Assembly (NCBI RefSeq): GCF_042680685.1 | Contig: NZ_JBHUEA010000016.1 | Location: 25,106-89,105, forward strand | Reading direction: 5' to 3' | Source of the DNA: Amnibacterium endophyticum | GTDB taxonomy: Bacteria; Actinomycetota; Actinomycetes; Actinomycetales; Microbacteriaceae | DNA: 64,000 bases | In this document: positions 52,701 to 60,197 of the stretch, one piece after another | Position numbering within the stretch: position 1 is the stretch's first letter | How the letters are laid out: every line of letters starts with the position of its first letter | Notes under the pieces: model-generated | What the model saw: only the letters and a program-made list of their open reading frames with translations | What the model was told of the DNA's origin: nothing | The model's database searches: none | Translations under genes and position numbers: made by a program

Positions 52701-52980
52701 TCTCAAACTCCGTCCCGTAGAGCGCTGCATCTCTGCTCCTGTCGTGCGGGATGAAGAATTGCCGCTTCTCCGGTGCGGCCTTGCCGGTCGCCTTCGTTGT
52801 GGTGAACGACGGTGCGGTGAAGATAAACTCAAGCTCCTTGATCGACTGCAGCTCCTCCTTGAGCGCCTCGAAGGCGAAGATCGAGAACGTGCTCGCTGCG
52901 ATGCGCAGCTTCGAGCCCGGTTTGATCGACGACTTCAGGTCGTCGCCCAAGAGCTCGTTGAGGTTGTCGATTATTCGCAT
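49708..52980 (-). CDS. SNF2-type helicase with PLD-like N-terminal region
   Basis: This 1090-residue protein opens with KLRIAASTFSIFAFEALKEEL and EFIFTAPSF, like the PLD-like fold seen before SNF2 helicases in defence loci, though no HxK nuclease pair is visible. The motor follows: LADSVGLGKTFTALAVI near residue 270, VVIDESHNFRN, LMLSATPVNNRF, then VLIFSAFADTADYL, GTDCISEGQNLQDCDFLVNYD and RIIQRFGRIDRIGS. A long C-terminal region is unassigned. The arginine-finger motif and Walker residues are intact, so it should be an active ATPase. GGGAG lies before ATG 52980. It is coupled to DUF4391. Confidence 0.88.
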   Translation of the reverse strand: MRIIDNLNELLGDDLKSSIKPGSKLRIAASTFSIFAFEALKEELQSIKELEFIFTAPSFTTTKATGKAAPEKRQFFIPHDRSRDAALYGTEFEIRLRNKLTQRAIARECAEWVRQKVTFRANHTGAPMQSFAVVDDAAAYAPLQGFTTADLGYERGPALSNMVHKVDDAPSARQYVQLFDQIWHNSEQLDDVTEAVRERIASVYAENSPQRVYFLILYNLFGEFLDDISEDVLPNDLTGYQDTEVWKSLYNFQRDAATGIINKLETYNGCILADSVGLGKTFTALAVIKYYELRNKSILVLAPKKLADNWTNYNSNYTTNVFATDRFNYDVLAHTDLSRDRGESLGKRLDLINWGNYDLVVIDESHNFRNADLMQERETRYQRLMRTVIREGVKTKVLMLSATPVNNRFNDLRNQLALAYEGESEHLAAKLNIQTSVEEVFRQAQRTFNEWSELPTEHRTADAILAKLDFDFFELLDAVTIARSRKHIQAFYDTAEVGAFPKRLKPRSLRPPLTDTSDAPTFNEIFEQLQLLTLAVYTPLTYVFPSRREKYEALYGSSSGQNYVGGQTANMDTAGREQGLRKLMTVNLLKRLESSVEAFRLTLTRLEYTVAEAIEAVDDHAANIADVASAFADVDADDDDFDFPTSGTVGRKVQIDLADMDVESWNRDLVNDGKVIEQLLKAISGITPEHDSKLRALQDLVSSKFDAPLNPGNRKVLIFSAFADTADYLYRNLAPALSEQGYDTALVTGQGNPSTTIGKGYGFQQTLTLFSPRSKQRHLVMPKESSEIDVLIGTDCISEGQNLQDCDFLVNYDIHWNPVRIIQRFGRIDRIGSTNERIQLVNFWPDISLDEYINLKERVENRMVAANLGGTGDDNILDPEAGDAAFRKEQLRKLQDEVIELEDVRTGVSITDLGLNDFRMDLLGYMKEFGALAGTPRGLHAVVPAQRSKGLKPGALFVLRNVDADEHLNRGNRLHPHYLVYLDDEGQVIADHTEVKHLLDIIRAGCRNRDEPAWEVCRVFNAATRDGADMVKYSRLLTDAIRSMIDVNEERDVDSLFSPGRTSALVQTIAGLDDFELIAFLAIVEEPAGA

Positions 52981-53129
52981 TTAATCTCCCACCGCAACGC
53001 TTCGGCGCTTGTCGCGCCGTCTAAGTGGGTAGGTCTCCATCGCGTAGTATTCGAAACGTAGCGAGGTAACGATAGGCACTCTGACCCCAGAAATGGTCGG
53101 AGCGAGAGGATCAGGCTCTAACTGGAAGC
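52981..53129. promoter_or_regulatory. 149-nt gap likely holding the helicase-Mod-Res promoter
   Basis: This is the only sizeable gap within the leftward defence genes apart from 43624-43973. On the minus strand it has TATCGT and TACGTT, both TANNNT-type words, so a second promoter for the four-gene unit is plausible. No -35 box is clear. Confidence 0.3.
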
Positions 53130-55067
53130 TCATGCGGCCTCCGCTTCCTCCTCGCCTATGGACTCGACGTCGACGCCTTCTTCGCTCGCTTCGCCCTGGT
53201 ACACCGCTCGACCGGTCTTGTGCTCGATTAACGAGATGAGCGCGCGCTGACGCGCTGCCATGAACGCAGCGAAGTCATCAGCGCGAAGTAGATCGGGATC
53301 GATGAGGTGAGACTCCAGGTGCGCATCAAGCACTGATGAAGCGACCCCCGGAGTGTCCACTCCGCCCGACTCCAGCCGGCTGAGGTACGACGAAGGGGCA
53401 ACGCCACCGATGATGCGGTTCGTCCGAGCCGACAGCGGCGTCTTGTTGATGATCGAGTCGTAGACGGATCGAGCAATGCCGTGATCCTCGCACCACTTTT
53501 GCGGGAACACGTGGTGGATGTCGACGTTCTCGTCAAAGAACACTGCGTCGCCGAACTGCTGACCTGTCCGGAAATCTCGCGCGCCCGCTCCCATGAGAAG
53601 CGCGTTGACGCCCTTGTAGGCCGCGGACAGCCTCATCCTCATCGTCAAGAGACGATCAGCACGGAAGGTCGCGTCCGTCACCGTAGTCGGCACCGGGCCT
53701 CCCCGAACCCAGGCCGGTACCTCCACAGCGTCCCGCGCGATCCGGGTCTCGGTGGTCGAGCCGTAGAGCTCGCCGAAGACACCGTTCCAGTACCACTGTT
53801 CGATCTTCGCCCTGGTGGCCTGCGGCTCCCACTCGTCGCCGAGAATCGCGAACATGACCGCGAGCGGAACGAGCTGCGACTGGTACGGCAGGTCGTAAAC
53901 GCGGAAGATGCGCTGCGTGTGGAGGAATCTTGCGACGGTGAGGAAGGCCACCTCGACCCGCTCCTGGTAGCGCTTGTACGCGGTTAGAGGGAGGCCGAGT
54001 ATTGCTGCGCGGGTAGCGGTAACCTGCGGAAGATCGCTCCCGGCGGCTCCCGCCGCACGAGCGGCCTCGCGGCGTTCGACGCTGTCGAGCAGGGCGACTG
54101 CTTGGAGGAAGTCGGTGTTGCCGACGCCGGCGAGGATCCCCTTCGATGCACCTGGAGCCCTATAGGCCTGAGCGAGGCGCTGCTCTCGGCCTGGCTGCGA
54201 GCCGTCGCCATACCAGTCCTTCCGAAGCTCGTGTCCATCAGCGGCGTACATCGCGGTGATGAGCTCGAAAGCGTCGAGAGGCTTCCCGCCGGTGTTCACC
54301 TTCTCGAATACGATGCAGACAGCTTCTTTCGACGTGTCCTTCGCGAGCGCAATGACGGGCACCTGATAGGACATGAAGTTCGCGATGATCTCTTTCCGAA
54401 AGCGTCTCTGGACCTCCTTCAGGGCCTGCCGATCGTCCCGTTCGAAGAGGTAGTCGTTGAACTCGTCCAGCCAGTCCTCCGCGCGGAACAACTCAGACAC
54501 CGGGAACATCAGGTTCTCGAACTCGAGCTCACGTGTGCTGACGTCGAGGTCGACTTTGCGGTTGAAGTCGCTCTTCAACTTCCTGTCCTCGGGCAGTCCG
54601 ACCACAGCGCTCTCACGGTCCGTCTCGAGATCGAGCGCCTTCTGCATATCGATGTAGAACCACCGCTGCACGCGTTTCTTCTTCGCAGTCACGGTCTCGA
54701 CGACATGACCTCGGTATGCGACCTGGTAGAGCGACGTTAGACGCTGCTGGCCGTCTAGGACGAGCGCAGAGGCGTCGCGTTCCGGAGTAGGTGCTCCCTC
54801 AATCGGGCGAGGTTTGAACTCCACCTCCCCGCCGACCTGCAGAGTCATGACTGCCCCGATCGGGAATGCGCGCGAGACGGACGCGATCAGGGACTTGATC
54901 CGGTCTTCATCCCAGACCCAGCTGCGCTGGAAGTCGGGTAGCTGGATCGTGCCGTTGTGGCACTCCTTCAGCAGCTCGCCCAGAGCGATCGGGTTGGTGG
55001 TGAATGCAGCGGGCAACTCTGCTCCTGACTTCGTGTGGTGCAGCTCAATTGGGAGGTCGGAGGGCAA
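53130..55067 (-). CDS. DUF262/HNH (GmrSD-like) type IV restriction protein
   Basis: This 645-residue protein has an N-terminal DUF262 ParB-like domain with IQLPDFQRSWVWDEDRIKSLI near residue 43 and ALVLDGQQRLTSLYQV near residue 105. A C-terminal DUF1524-like HNH domain has NVDIHHVFPQKWC and ARTNRIIGGVAPSSYL. That is the GmrS+GmrD architecture in one chain; such enzymes cut modified phage DNA. The only start fitting the domain is TTG 55067, with a weak upstream site. It heads the defence gene set and ends with a highly acidic tail. Confidence 0.85.
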   Translation of the reverse strand: MPSDLPIELHHTKSGAELPAAFTTNPIALGELLKECHNGTIQLPDFQRSWVWDEDRIKSLIASVSRAFPIGAVMTLQVGGEVEFKPRPIEGAPTPERDASALVLDGQQRLTSLYQVAYRGHVVETVTAKKKRVQRWFYIDMQKALDLETDRESAVVGLPEDRKLKSDFNRKVDLDVSTRELEFENLMFPVSELFRAEDWLDEFNDYLFERDDRQALKEVQRRFRKEIIANFMSYQVPVIALAKDTSKEAVCIVFEKVNTGGKPLDAFELITAMYAADGHELRKDWYGDGSQPGREQRLAQAYRAPGASKGILAGVGNTDFLQAVALLDSVERREAARAAGAAGSDLPQVTATRAAILGLPLTAYKRYQERVEVAFLTVARFLHTQRIFRVYDLPYQSQLVPLAVMFAILGDEWEPQATRAKIEQWYWNGVFGELYGSTTETRIARDAVEVPAWVRGGPVPTTVTDATFRADRLLTMRMRLSAAYKGVNALLMGAGARDFRTGQQFGDAVFFDENVDIHHVFPQKWCEDHGIARSVYDSIINKTPLSARTNRIIGGVAPSSYLSRLESGGVDTPGVASSVLDAHLESHLIDPDLLRADDFAAFMAARQRALISLIEHKTGRAVYQGEASEEGVDVESIGEEEAEAA

Positions 55068-55211
55068 TGAAGGCAGCGCTCACCGCTCGAAGGATCCGAT
55101 GTGCTGGGCGCAACTGTCAGCCTACGGACGCGCCGGCACAATGGTCTGACCCGCCGGCAGGGTGTCACCCAATGAGAGGTGTAGTGCTGGAGTGGCACGG
55201 CGTCGGCACCA

Positions 55212-55607
55212 TCACTCGAACCGCAGCGCATCCACGACCTGCAGCCGAGCCGCGGTCCGTGCGGGCACGACCCCGAACACCACCCCGACGAACACGCTGA
55301 ACAGCACTGCCAGGAGCACCGTCACCGGCGAGATCGTCAGCGCCCACCCCGCGATTGCCGCCACGAGCGCGGACAGACCGATACCGACCGCGATCCCGAT
55401 CAGCCCGCCTGCGACCGACAGGACGACCGCCTCCACGAGGAACTGCGTCAGGATTTGGCCACGCCTCGCGCCGATCGCGCGACGGACACCGATCTCCCGC
55501 GTACGCTCGCGCACCGACACGAGCATGATGTTCATGATCCCGATCCCGCCGACCAGCACGCTGATCGAGGCGATGCCGCCCAGCAGCAGCAACAGCAGGC
55601 TCTGCAC
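55212..55607 (-). pseudogene. Remnant of a MacB/FtsX-type ABC permease (C-terminal part only)
   Basis: The frame encodes the last 131 residues of a MacB-type permease: GGIGIMNIMLVSVRERTREIGVRRAIGARRGQILTQFLVEAVVLS, two more spans, and the usual end VPARTAARLQVVDALRFE. The periplasmic domain and first membrane helix are missing, and there is no adjacent ATPase. Just upstream, GTG 55678 has a good AGGAGG site but stops after 17 codons at 55625, so the junction looks like a deletion scar. Confidence 0.75.
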
Positions 55608-55700
55608 CGTGCGCCGGAAGGGTCTCAGCTCGCCAGCGCCGGATCGCGATCCGCTCGCGTCTCGAAGTGCTCGGCCACGATGGCCTCCTGGCGACGCGCT

Positions 55701-56939
55701 TCAGTAGCGCCCTCCGCCGAGCAGGCGGGCTGCTGCACGGAGCTCCGCGGGCGTGCAGTAGCCGCCGTAGCCGAGGTAGCCGTTCGGTTCGACGGCCAGT
55801 GCGCCGCAGTCCGCCGCGTGCTCGATGGCGGGCGCTCCGTTGCTTCCCGCGGTGAAGATGACTGCTGCTGCTGCCGTCATCTGTGCGTTGCCCTCGCGCG
55901 AGCTGCGGTAGTTCAGCCATTGCAGCTCGTGCGAGCACTCATGAACGGCGAGCGCTCGTTGGCTGGCGGGGGTCAGGTTCGCACTCACTCCCACGCTCGA
56001 GTCGACGAGGATCAGTGACGCGCCCGTGGAGTACTCGCCGGCCTCGCGACCGTTGAGGGCCGTCATGTGGACCGCGGTGGTCGGGCAGTACGGCGCGGCG
56101 TAGGCGTAGATCGTCGCGGCCATGCCCGTGTAGAAGCCCTGGTTCTCGTAGACGACGGAGACCGGTGCCGATACCGAATCGCCCGACGCCAATCGGTACT
56201 GCACGGATTCCTTGGCGGCTGAGGTGGAGTACGGAGGCGTGACCACCGAGAGTGTGGAGCCCTCGACGACCGACGTCGTGACGCCTGTCGGCGACCAAGC
56301 GCCACTCGCGATCCGGCGCTCGAGACGGACCGCGAACCTCGGTCGGGTCATGCTGCTCCGCACGGAGTAGCCCGCGCCGATTCGAACCGATCCACCGTTC
56401 CCGACCACGGCATCGCTCCTGCCACCGGCGGTCGAGGGCGCCGAGAGTTGCACCTGAGTGACCTGCGCCCGCGGTTGGAGAGCCGGCAGATCGAGGATTC
56501 TGGCCGGCGACGTCGGTCCGGAGGCGGCCATCACGGCCATCATCGCCAAGGTGCCGATTACTCCGGTGCCCATGCCGGCAACTGCGAGGACGAGCACTCC
56601 CAGGTTCGGGACGACTCGGTTGCGGCGCAGTGCTCGCAGTCCGACCAGCACGGCGATCGCACCGACGGACGACAGCACGTACCCGTGCGCGCCGCTCTGC
56701 GCTGACAGCAGCGGTGTGACGCCACCCAGGATCGCCGCCATGCCGAGGACGAGCGAGAGGAGAGCTAGGGACAGCGCTCCGCGCGCACGGCGTACCGGGC
56801 GTCGTATGGCGCTGGCACTCGCTGCCCACTGCCCCGCGGAGCCCCTCCGCTGAGCGTCGACGTATCGACTTAAGGCCGCGTCGTTCACCCGGAGCCGGGC
56901 AGCGGGCTCCTCAGGTGCCCAATCGCGAGGCCCAGCCAC
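55701..56939 (-). CDS. Membrane protein with extracellular HExxH (putative metallopeptidase)
   Basis: This 412-residue protein has a cytoplasmic head, then about four hydrophobic segments (residues 50-145). A large external region follows. Its C-terminal part contains ALAVHECSHELQW near residue 330, a HExxH zinc motif, and AIEHAADCGALA about 45 residues later, which could supply a third ligand. Peptidase activity is an inference; no known family is recognised. It starts 7 nt after the TM2 gene stop, so the two form an operon. Confidence 0.65.
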   Translation of the reverse strand: MAGPRDWAPEEPAARLRVNDAALSRYVDAQRRGSAGQWAASASAIRRPVRRARGALSLALLSLVLGMAAILGGVTPLLSAQSGAHGYVLSSVGAIAVLVGLRALRRNRVVPNLGVLVLAVAGMGTGVIGTLAMMAVMAASGPTSPARILDLPALQPRAQVTQVQLSAPSTAGGRSDAVVGNGGSVRIGAGYSVRSSMTRPRFAVRLERRIASGAWSPTGVTTSVVEGSTLSVVTPPYSTSAAKESVQYRLASGDSVSAPVSVVYENQGFYTGMAATIYAYAAPYCPTTAVHMTALNGREAGEYSTGASLILVDSSVGVSANLTPASQRALAVHECSHELQWLNYRSSREGNAQMTAAAAVIFTAGSNGAPAIEHAADCGALAVEPNGYLGYGGYCTPAELRAAARLLGGGRY

Positions 56940-56945
56940 GAGACC

Positions 56946-57434
56946 TCAGGAACGGTGGCCGACCGCGCTGAGCGCGCTGGTGCGGACGTACGACGGAATC
57001 AGGCAGAGATCGACGATCAGCCAGATGCCGACGGCGGCGAGCAGGAAGAGTCCGACGAGGAAACCGGCCGTGAGCACTCCGAGGAACCAGAGCACCAGCA
57101 TGCCGACACCGGCGCCGATGCGGCCGAGATAGAAGTTGTGAATGCCGAGCCCGCCGACGAACAACGCGAGCAGATAGGCGACCGCGACGCTCTTCTGCCC
57201 CTGGGAGACGGTCGGCGCTTCGACGAGTGGCTTGCGCCATTCCTCCCAGCCTGTGCCGCTCCAGTACCGGAGCACTCCGGGCTTACCCGGCTCGACGTAC
57301 CAGCCCGGCGCGGGTTGCGCCATCGGCGTCGCGATCGGAGCCGAGTTGATTCGAGCGATCGAAGACGGCGTCGGCGACGACGGGTCGGCGAACTCCGACT
57401 CCGGGTTCGCACCATTCGGTGTGGAGAACGACAT
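56946..57434 (-). CDS. TM2-domain protein with DUF2510
   Basis: This 162-residue protein has a disordered N-terminus, then the DUF2510 motif PGWYVEPGKPGVLRYWSGTGW (residues 43-63), and a TM2 hairpin: VAYLLALFVGGLGIHNFYLGRIGAGVGMLVLWFLGVL and a second hydrophobic pair. The combination is common in actinobacterial membrane proteins of unknown role. GGAAGGAA precedes ATG 57434, and TACTGT (minus, 57463-57458) is a likely -10 box. Confidence 0.85.
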   Translation of the reverse strand: MSFSTPNGANPESEFADPSSPTPSSIARINSAPIATPMAQPAPGWYVEPGKPGVLRYWSGTGWEEWRKPLVEAPTVSQGQKSVAVAYLLALFVGGLGIHNFYLGRIGAGVGMLVLWFLGVLTAGFLVGLFLLAAVGIWLIVDLCLIPSYVRTSALSAVGHRS

Positions 57435-57842
57435 CGAATTCCTTCCGGGACCGCTGCACAGTAGTTGTCAAGGATCGAGACTCGACATCCCCCAATCAGG
57501 CGCCCCGCGAACCATTCGTTCTGTCGTTCTCCGCGCGCTCACCCCTTGCCCGGACCATCGCAAAACACTCCTCCACGCCTCTCCGCCCGTCGACCCGCGG
57601 ATCCGAGTGGTCGGCCGCCGATCGGCGTCCCCGCCTCCCGTGCGCGGCACTCCTCCGACAGGCCTCCTGCACGCGCGGCTCGCGGGTCGTGTGCCGCGTC
57701 GCCCGGCGCCGTAGGGCTCCCCACCGCGAGCTTCGCTGCACGATCCGCCCGTCCGGCGGGCAGCCGTCGTTTCCACAGCGATCGTCGGTCCTCCCTCACC
57801 CCGCATCGAGGCGGTCGAAATCGCGCCGAAACCGGAGTCTCG
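57435..57842. other. Non-coding stretch between divergent TM2 and cyanase genes
   Basis: About 410 nt. It contains a TACTGT -10 box (57458-57463, minus strand) for the TM2 gene next to a TTGACA at 57466-57471 that is too close to serve as its -35. Nothing else recognisable is seen; frames here have biased, unconvincing composition. Confidence 0.45.
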
Positions 57843-57848
57843 TACCGT
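57843..57848 (+). promoter_or_regulatory. Leaderless-type -10 box (TACCGT) for cyanase
   Basis: TACCGT ends 6 nt before ATG 57855. Confidence 0.55.
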
Positions 57849-57854
57849 CGCCTC

Positions 57855-58346
57855 ATGTCGATCACTGACGAACCCGCGATCCTCGCCACCGTCGCGCCCC
57901 TCATGACGAAGCAGGATGCAGCCCAGCTGGTGCTCGCGCAGAAGGCGCGGCTCGGGCTCACGTGGGCGGCCATCGCGGACGCGCTGGAGCAGTCGGTCGC
58001 CTGGGTGACCGCCGCGCTGCTCGGGCAGCACCCGATGCCCGAGGACGTGGCGATGCGGGCCGCGGAGCTGCTCGAGCTGAGCGAGGAGGCGGCGGTCGCC
58101 TTCGCGCAGCAGCCCTCCCGCGGCGCCCTCGACACCGCGGTCCCGACCGACCCGACCATGTACCGCTTCTACGAGGTGCTGCAGGTCTACGGGCCCACCA
58201 TCAAGGCACTGATCCACGAGGAGTTCGGCGACGGGATCATGTCCGCCATCAACTTCAAGCTCGACATCGCCCGGCGCGCCGACCCCGGCGGCGACCGCGT
58301 CGTCGTGACCCTCGACGGGAAGTTCCTGCCCTACCAGTGGGGCTGA
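57855..58346 (+). CDS. cynS: Cyanate hydratase (cyanase)
   Basis: This 163-residue enzyme converts cyanate plus bicarbonate to ammonia and CO2. It has the N-terminal helical domain (LVLAQKARLGLTWAAIADALEQSVAWVTAALLGQ) and the C-terminal catalytic domain with YRFYEVLQVYGPTIKALIHEEFGDGIMSAINF, which contains the Arg, Glu and Ser of the active site, ending LDGKFLPYQW. Length matches the family. No cyanate transporter or carbonic anhydrase lies nearby, so it is a single-gene unit from a leaderless promoter. Confidence 0.96.
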   Translation: MSITDEPAILATVAPLMTKQDAAQLVLAQKARLGLTWAAIADALEQSVAWVTAALLGQHPMPEDVAMRAAELLELSEEAAVAFAQQPSRGALDTAVPTDPTMYRFYEVLQVYGPTIKALIHEEFGDGIMSAINFKLDIARRADPGGDRVVVTLDGKFLPYQWG

Positions 58347-58421
58347 GCGGCGAGGTCGGTCTTCACGGCTCTTCGCTGGTGCGCCTGGTGATCGAGCCCG
58401 GCCGTCCCGCTCAGGAGCGAG

Positions 58422-58427
58422 CATCCT
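58422..58427 (+). promoter_or_regulatory. Leaderless-type -10 box (CATCCT)
   Basis: CATCCT ends 6 nt before GTG 58434. Confidence 0.5.
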
Positions 58428-58433
58428 GAAGCC

Positions 58434-59372
58434 GTGCACTCCCCCGCCGGCCACCTCCTCGTCCACTTCGTCGAGGACCCGGAGGGACACGGCGAGCAGG
58501 TCTTCTTCTCGCTGAGCGACGGCGCGGACCCGACGCGGTGGACGTGGGCCAACGGCGGCCGGCCGATGCTCGAGTCGCGGATCGGCACGACCGGCGCACG
58601 CGACCCGTTCCTCGTCCGGGGCGGGGACGGCTTCGTGCTGCTCGCCACCGACCTCCGCGTCTGGGGCGCGGGCCCGCACCGCTGGGACGAGTGGACGCGC
58701 ACCGGCAGCCGCTCCCTCCTCGTCTGGCGCTCCCCCGACCTCGTGTCCTGGTCGGCGCCCGAGCTCGTCCGGGTCGCGCCGCCGACCGCCGGCATGGCGT
58801 GGGCGCCCGAGGCGCGGTGGTCGGCGGCGGAGGGCGAGTACCGGGTGTCGTGGTCCTCCGCGCTCTACGCCGAGGACGACCCCGAGCACCGCGGCACCGG
58901 GTACAGCCGCATCCTCGAGGCGCGGACCCGCGACTTCCGCACGTTCACGGAGCCGGTCGTCGTGCTCGACCGCGGGCGACCGGTCATCGACGCCCGCGTC
59001 TCCTCGATCGGCGGACGCCGCGTGCGGTTCGCGAAGGAGGAGCCCGGGCCCGGCTCGCTCGGCGTCTTCCAGGAGGTCGAGACCGACTCCGGCTGGATGC
59101 TGGTCGCCTCCCGCATCGGTGCCGATCGTCACGAGTACGTGGAGGGCGCGATGCTCGTCGAGGACCCGCTCCGCCACCGCTGGCTGCTCTGGCTCGACCA
59201 GTACGACCGGATGCCGCAGGGCTTCGTCGCCTACGCCTCCGACGACCCGCTCTCGGGCAGGTGGACACCGCTCGGCGACGACGAGTTCCAGGTGCCGCCG
59301 AACACGAAGCACGGGTCGGTGCTGCCGCTCGCTCCCGAGGAGTGGGAGCGGGTGCGGGCTGCATTCGGCTGA
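58434..59372 (+). CDS. Glycoside hydrolase family 43-like protein
   Basis: This 312-residue protein has a five-bladed propeller pattern with repeated strand signatures: HLLVHFVEDPEGHGEQVFFSLS, ARDPFLVRGGDGFVLLATDL, WAPEARWSAAEGEYRVSWSS, and a late KHGSVLPLAPEEWE. The ARDPFLV and WAPEA stretches are usual GH43 landmarks carrying catalytic acids. Members cleave arabinofuranosides or xylosides. No signal peptide is seen, so it may act on imported oligosaccharides. CATCCT 6 nt upstream fixes GTG 58434. Confidence 0.8.
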   Translation: MHSPAGHLLVHFVEDPEGHGEQVFFSLSDGADPTRWTWANGGRPMLESRIGTTGARDPFLVRGGDGFVLLATDLRVWGAGPHRWDEWTRTGSRSLLVWRSPDLVSWSAPELVRVAPPTAGMAWAPEARWSAAEGEYRVSWSSALYAEDDPEHRGTGYSRILEARTRDFRTFTEPVVVLDRGRPVIDARVSSIGGRRVRFAKEEPGPGSLGVFQEVETDSGWMLVASRIGADRHEYVEGAMLVEDPLRHRWLLWLDQYDRMPQGFVAYASDDPLSGRWTPLGDDEFQVPPNTKHGSVLPLAPEEWERVRAAFG

Positions 59373-59529
59373 GAGGCCCGCGCTCGCGGAGGGAGCCCTG
59401 GACGCTGTCGGAGGGCAGTGCGACGCTGCGAATGGTTCACGGAAGCACTCGTCCGGTCCGGGTCCATCGCCCAGCGGCGGGCGCTGCCCATCGCGACCGG
59501 CGCAGGCGACTCTGCGAGAGGAGGAGGCG

Positions 59530-59799
59530 ATGACCACGATCGTGGACGTCGCACACCAGCAGGCCCTCGACCTGCTCGACCTGCCGACCGTCGTCCCGTG
59601 CGAGGCCGAGGACGACTGCGAAGAGCGGGCGGAGTGGCTCGGCGTCTGCCCGTCCTGCGCGAACGGCATCGCGTACTGCCGCCACCACTTTGAGGCGTGG
59701 CCGCGGATCGTCGTCGCCTGGCGCACCGTCACGCACGACGACGACGCCTGCGGCGCGGAGATCCGGTCCGAGGACATCCGGTGGGTGCCGCTGCCCTGA
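59530..59799 (+). CDS. Small cysteine-rich (zinc-binding) hypothetical protein
   Basis: This 89-residue protein has Cys24, Cys30, Cys40, Cys43 and Cys50 with His52 and His53 (PCEAEDDC ... VCPSCANGIAYCRHH), likely binding one or two zinc ions. The rest is acidic. GAGGAGG directly precedes ATG 59530. It resembles small actinobacterial proteins of unknown function. Confidence 0.6.
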   Translation: MTTIVDVAHQQALDLLDLPTVVPCEAEDDCEERAEWLGVCPSCANGIAYCRHHFEAWPRIVVAWRTVTHDDDACGAEIRSEDIRWVPLP

Positions 59800-59825
59800 G
59801 GGTCGACCGAGCACCTCGACTCGCT

Positions 59826-60167
59826 GTGAGCGCGTCCACCTCCTCGGCGTTCACTTCGCGCATGGATGCGACCGGGTGGTGGGACGTGGAGGTGCCGACG
59901 CCGCTGGGGCGCCTGCACTTCGACGTCCGCATCCGCGAGGACGGTCGGGTCAGCGCGAGCTACCGCGGACGCCCGATACCCGTGCCGGCGATGCGGACGG
60001 AACCGGAGGGCGACGGGGTGCGGGCCACCTGGACGCAGCGCCTTACCGTGCCGGTGCGCGTCGAGGTGCACGTCGACGCGCTCATCGTCGGCGACCGGTT
60101 GACCGGGACCGCGGACGCGGGCCGGTGGATGCCGCCCGTACGTCTCGAGGGACGCCGCGTCGGCTGA
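59826..60167 (+). CDS. Hypothetical protein, beta-rich
   Basis: This 113-residue protein has an alternating beta pattern (WWDVEVPTPLGRLHFDVRIREDGRVSASYRG, VRATWTQRLTVPVRVEVHVDALIVGDRLTGTADAG), resembling a small lipocalin- or polymer-like barrel. No function is assigned. The start is unsure between GTG 59826 and ATG 59862; neither has a clear ribosome-binding site or -10 box. Confidence 0.5.
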   Translation: MSASTSSAFTSRMDATGWWDVEVPTPLGRLHFDVRIREDGRVSASYRGRPIPVPAMRTEPEGDGVRATWTQRLTVPVRVEVHVDALIVGDRLTGTADAGRWMPPVRLEGRRVG

Positions 60168-60197
60168 CCGACGCGGCACGACCGGCCCGCGCGGCGG

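Noticed and set aside
43974..55067. The island as DISARM or BREX
   Set aside because: A SNF2 helicase and adenine methyltransferase recall class 1 DISARM, but DrmA, DrmB and DrmC are absent; for BREX there is no PglZ, BrxC or BrxL.
57466..57471. TTGACA as a -35 box for the TM2 gene
   Set aside because: The only good -10 word (TACTGT) lies 2 nt downstream, far too close for a -35/-10 pair.
57496..57741. A possible minus-strand gene in the TM2-cyanase gap
   Set aside because: The product is almost only Arg, Ala, Gly and Ser, as in shadow frames of GC-rich DNA, with no ribosome-binding site or homology seen.
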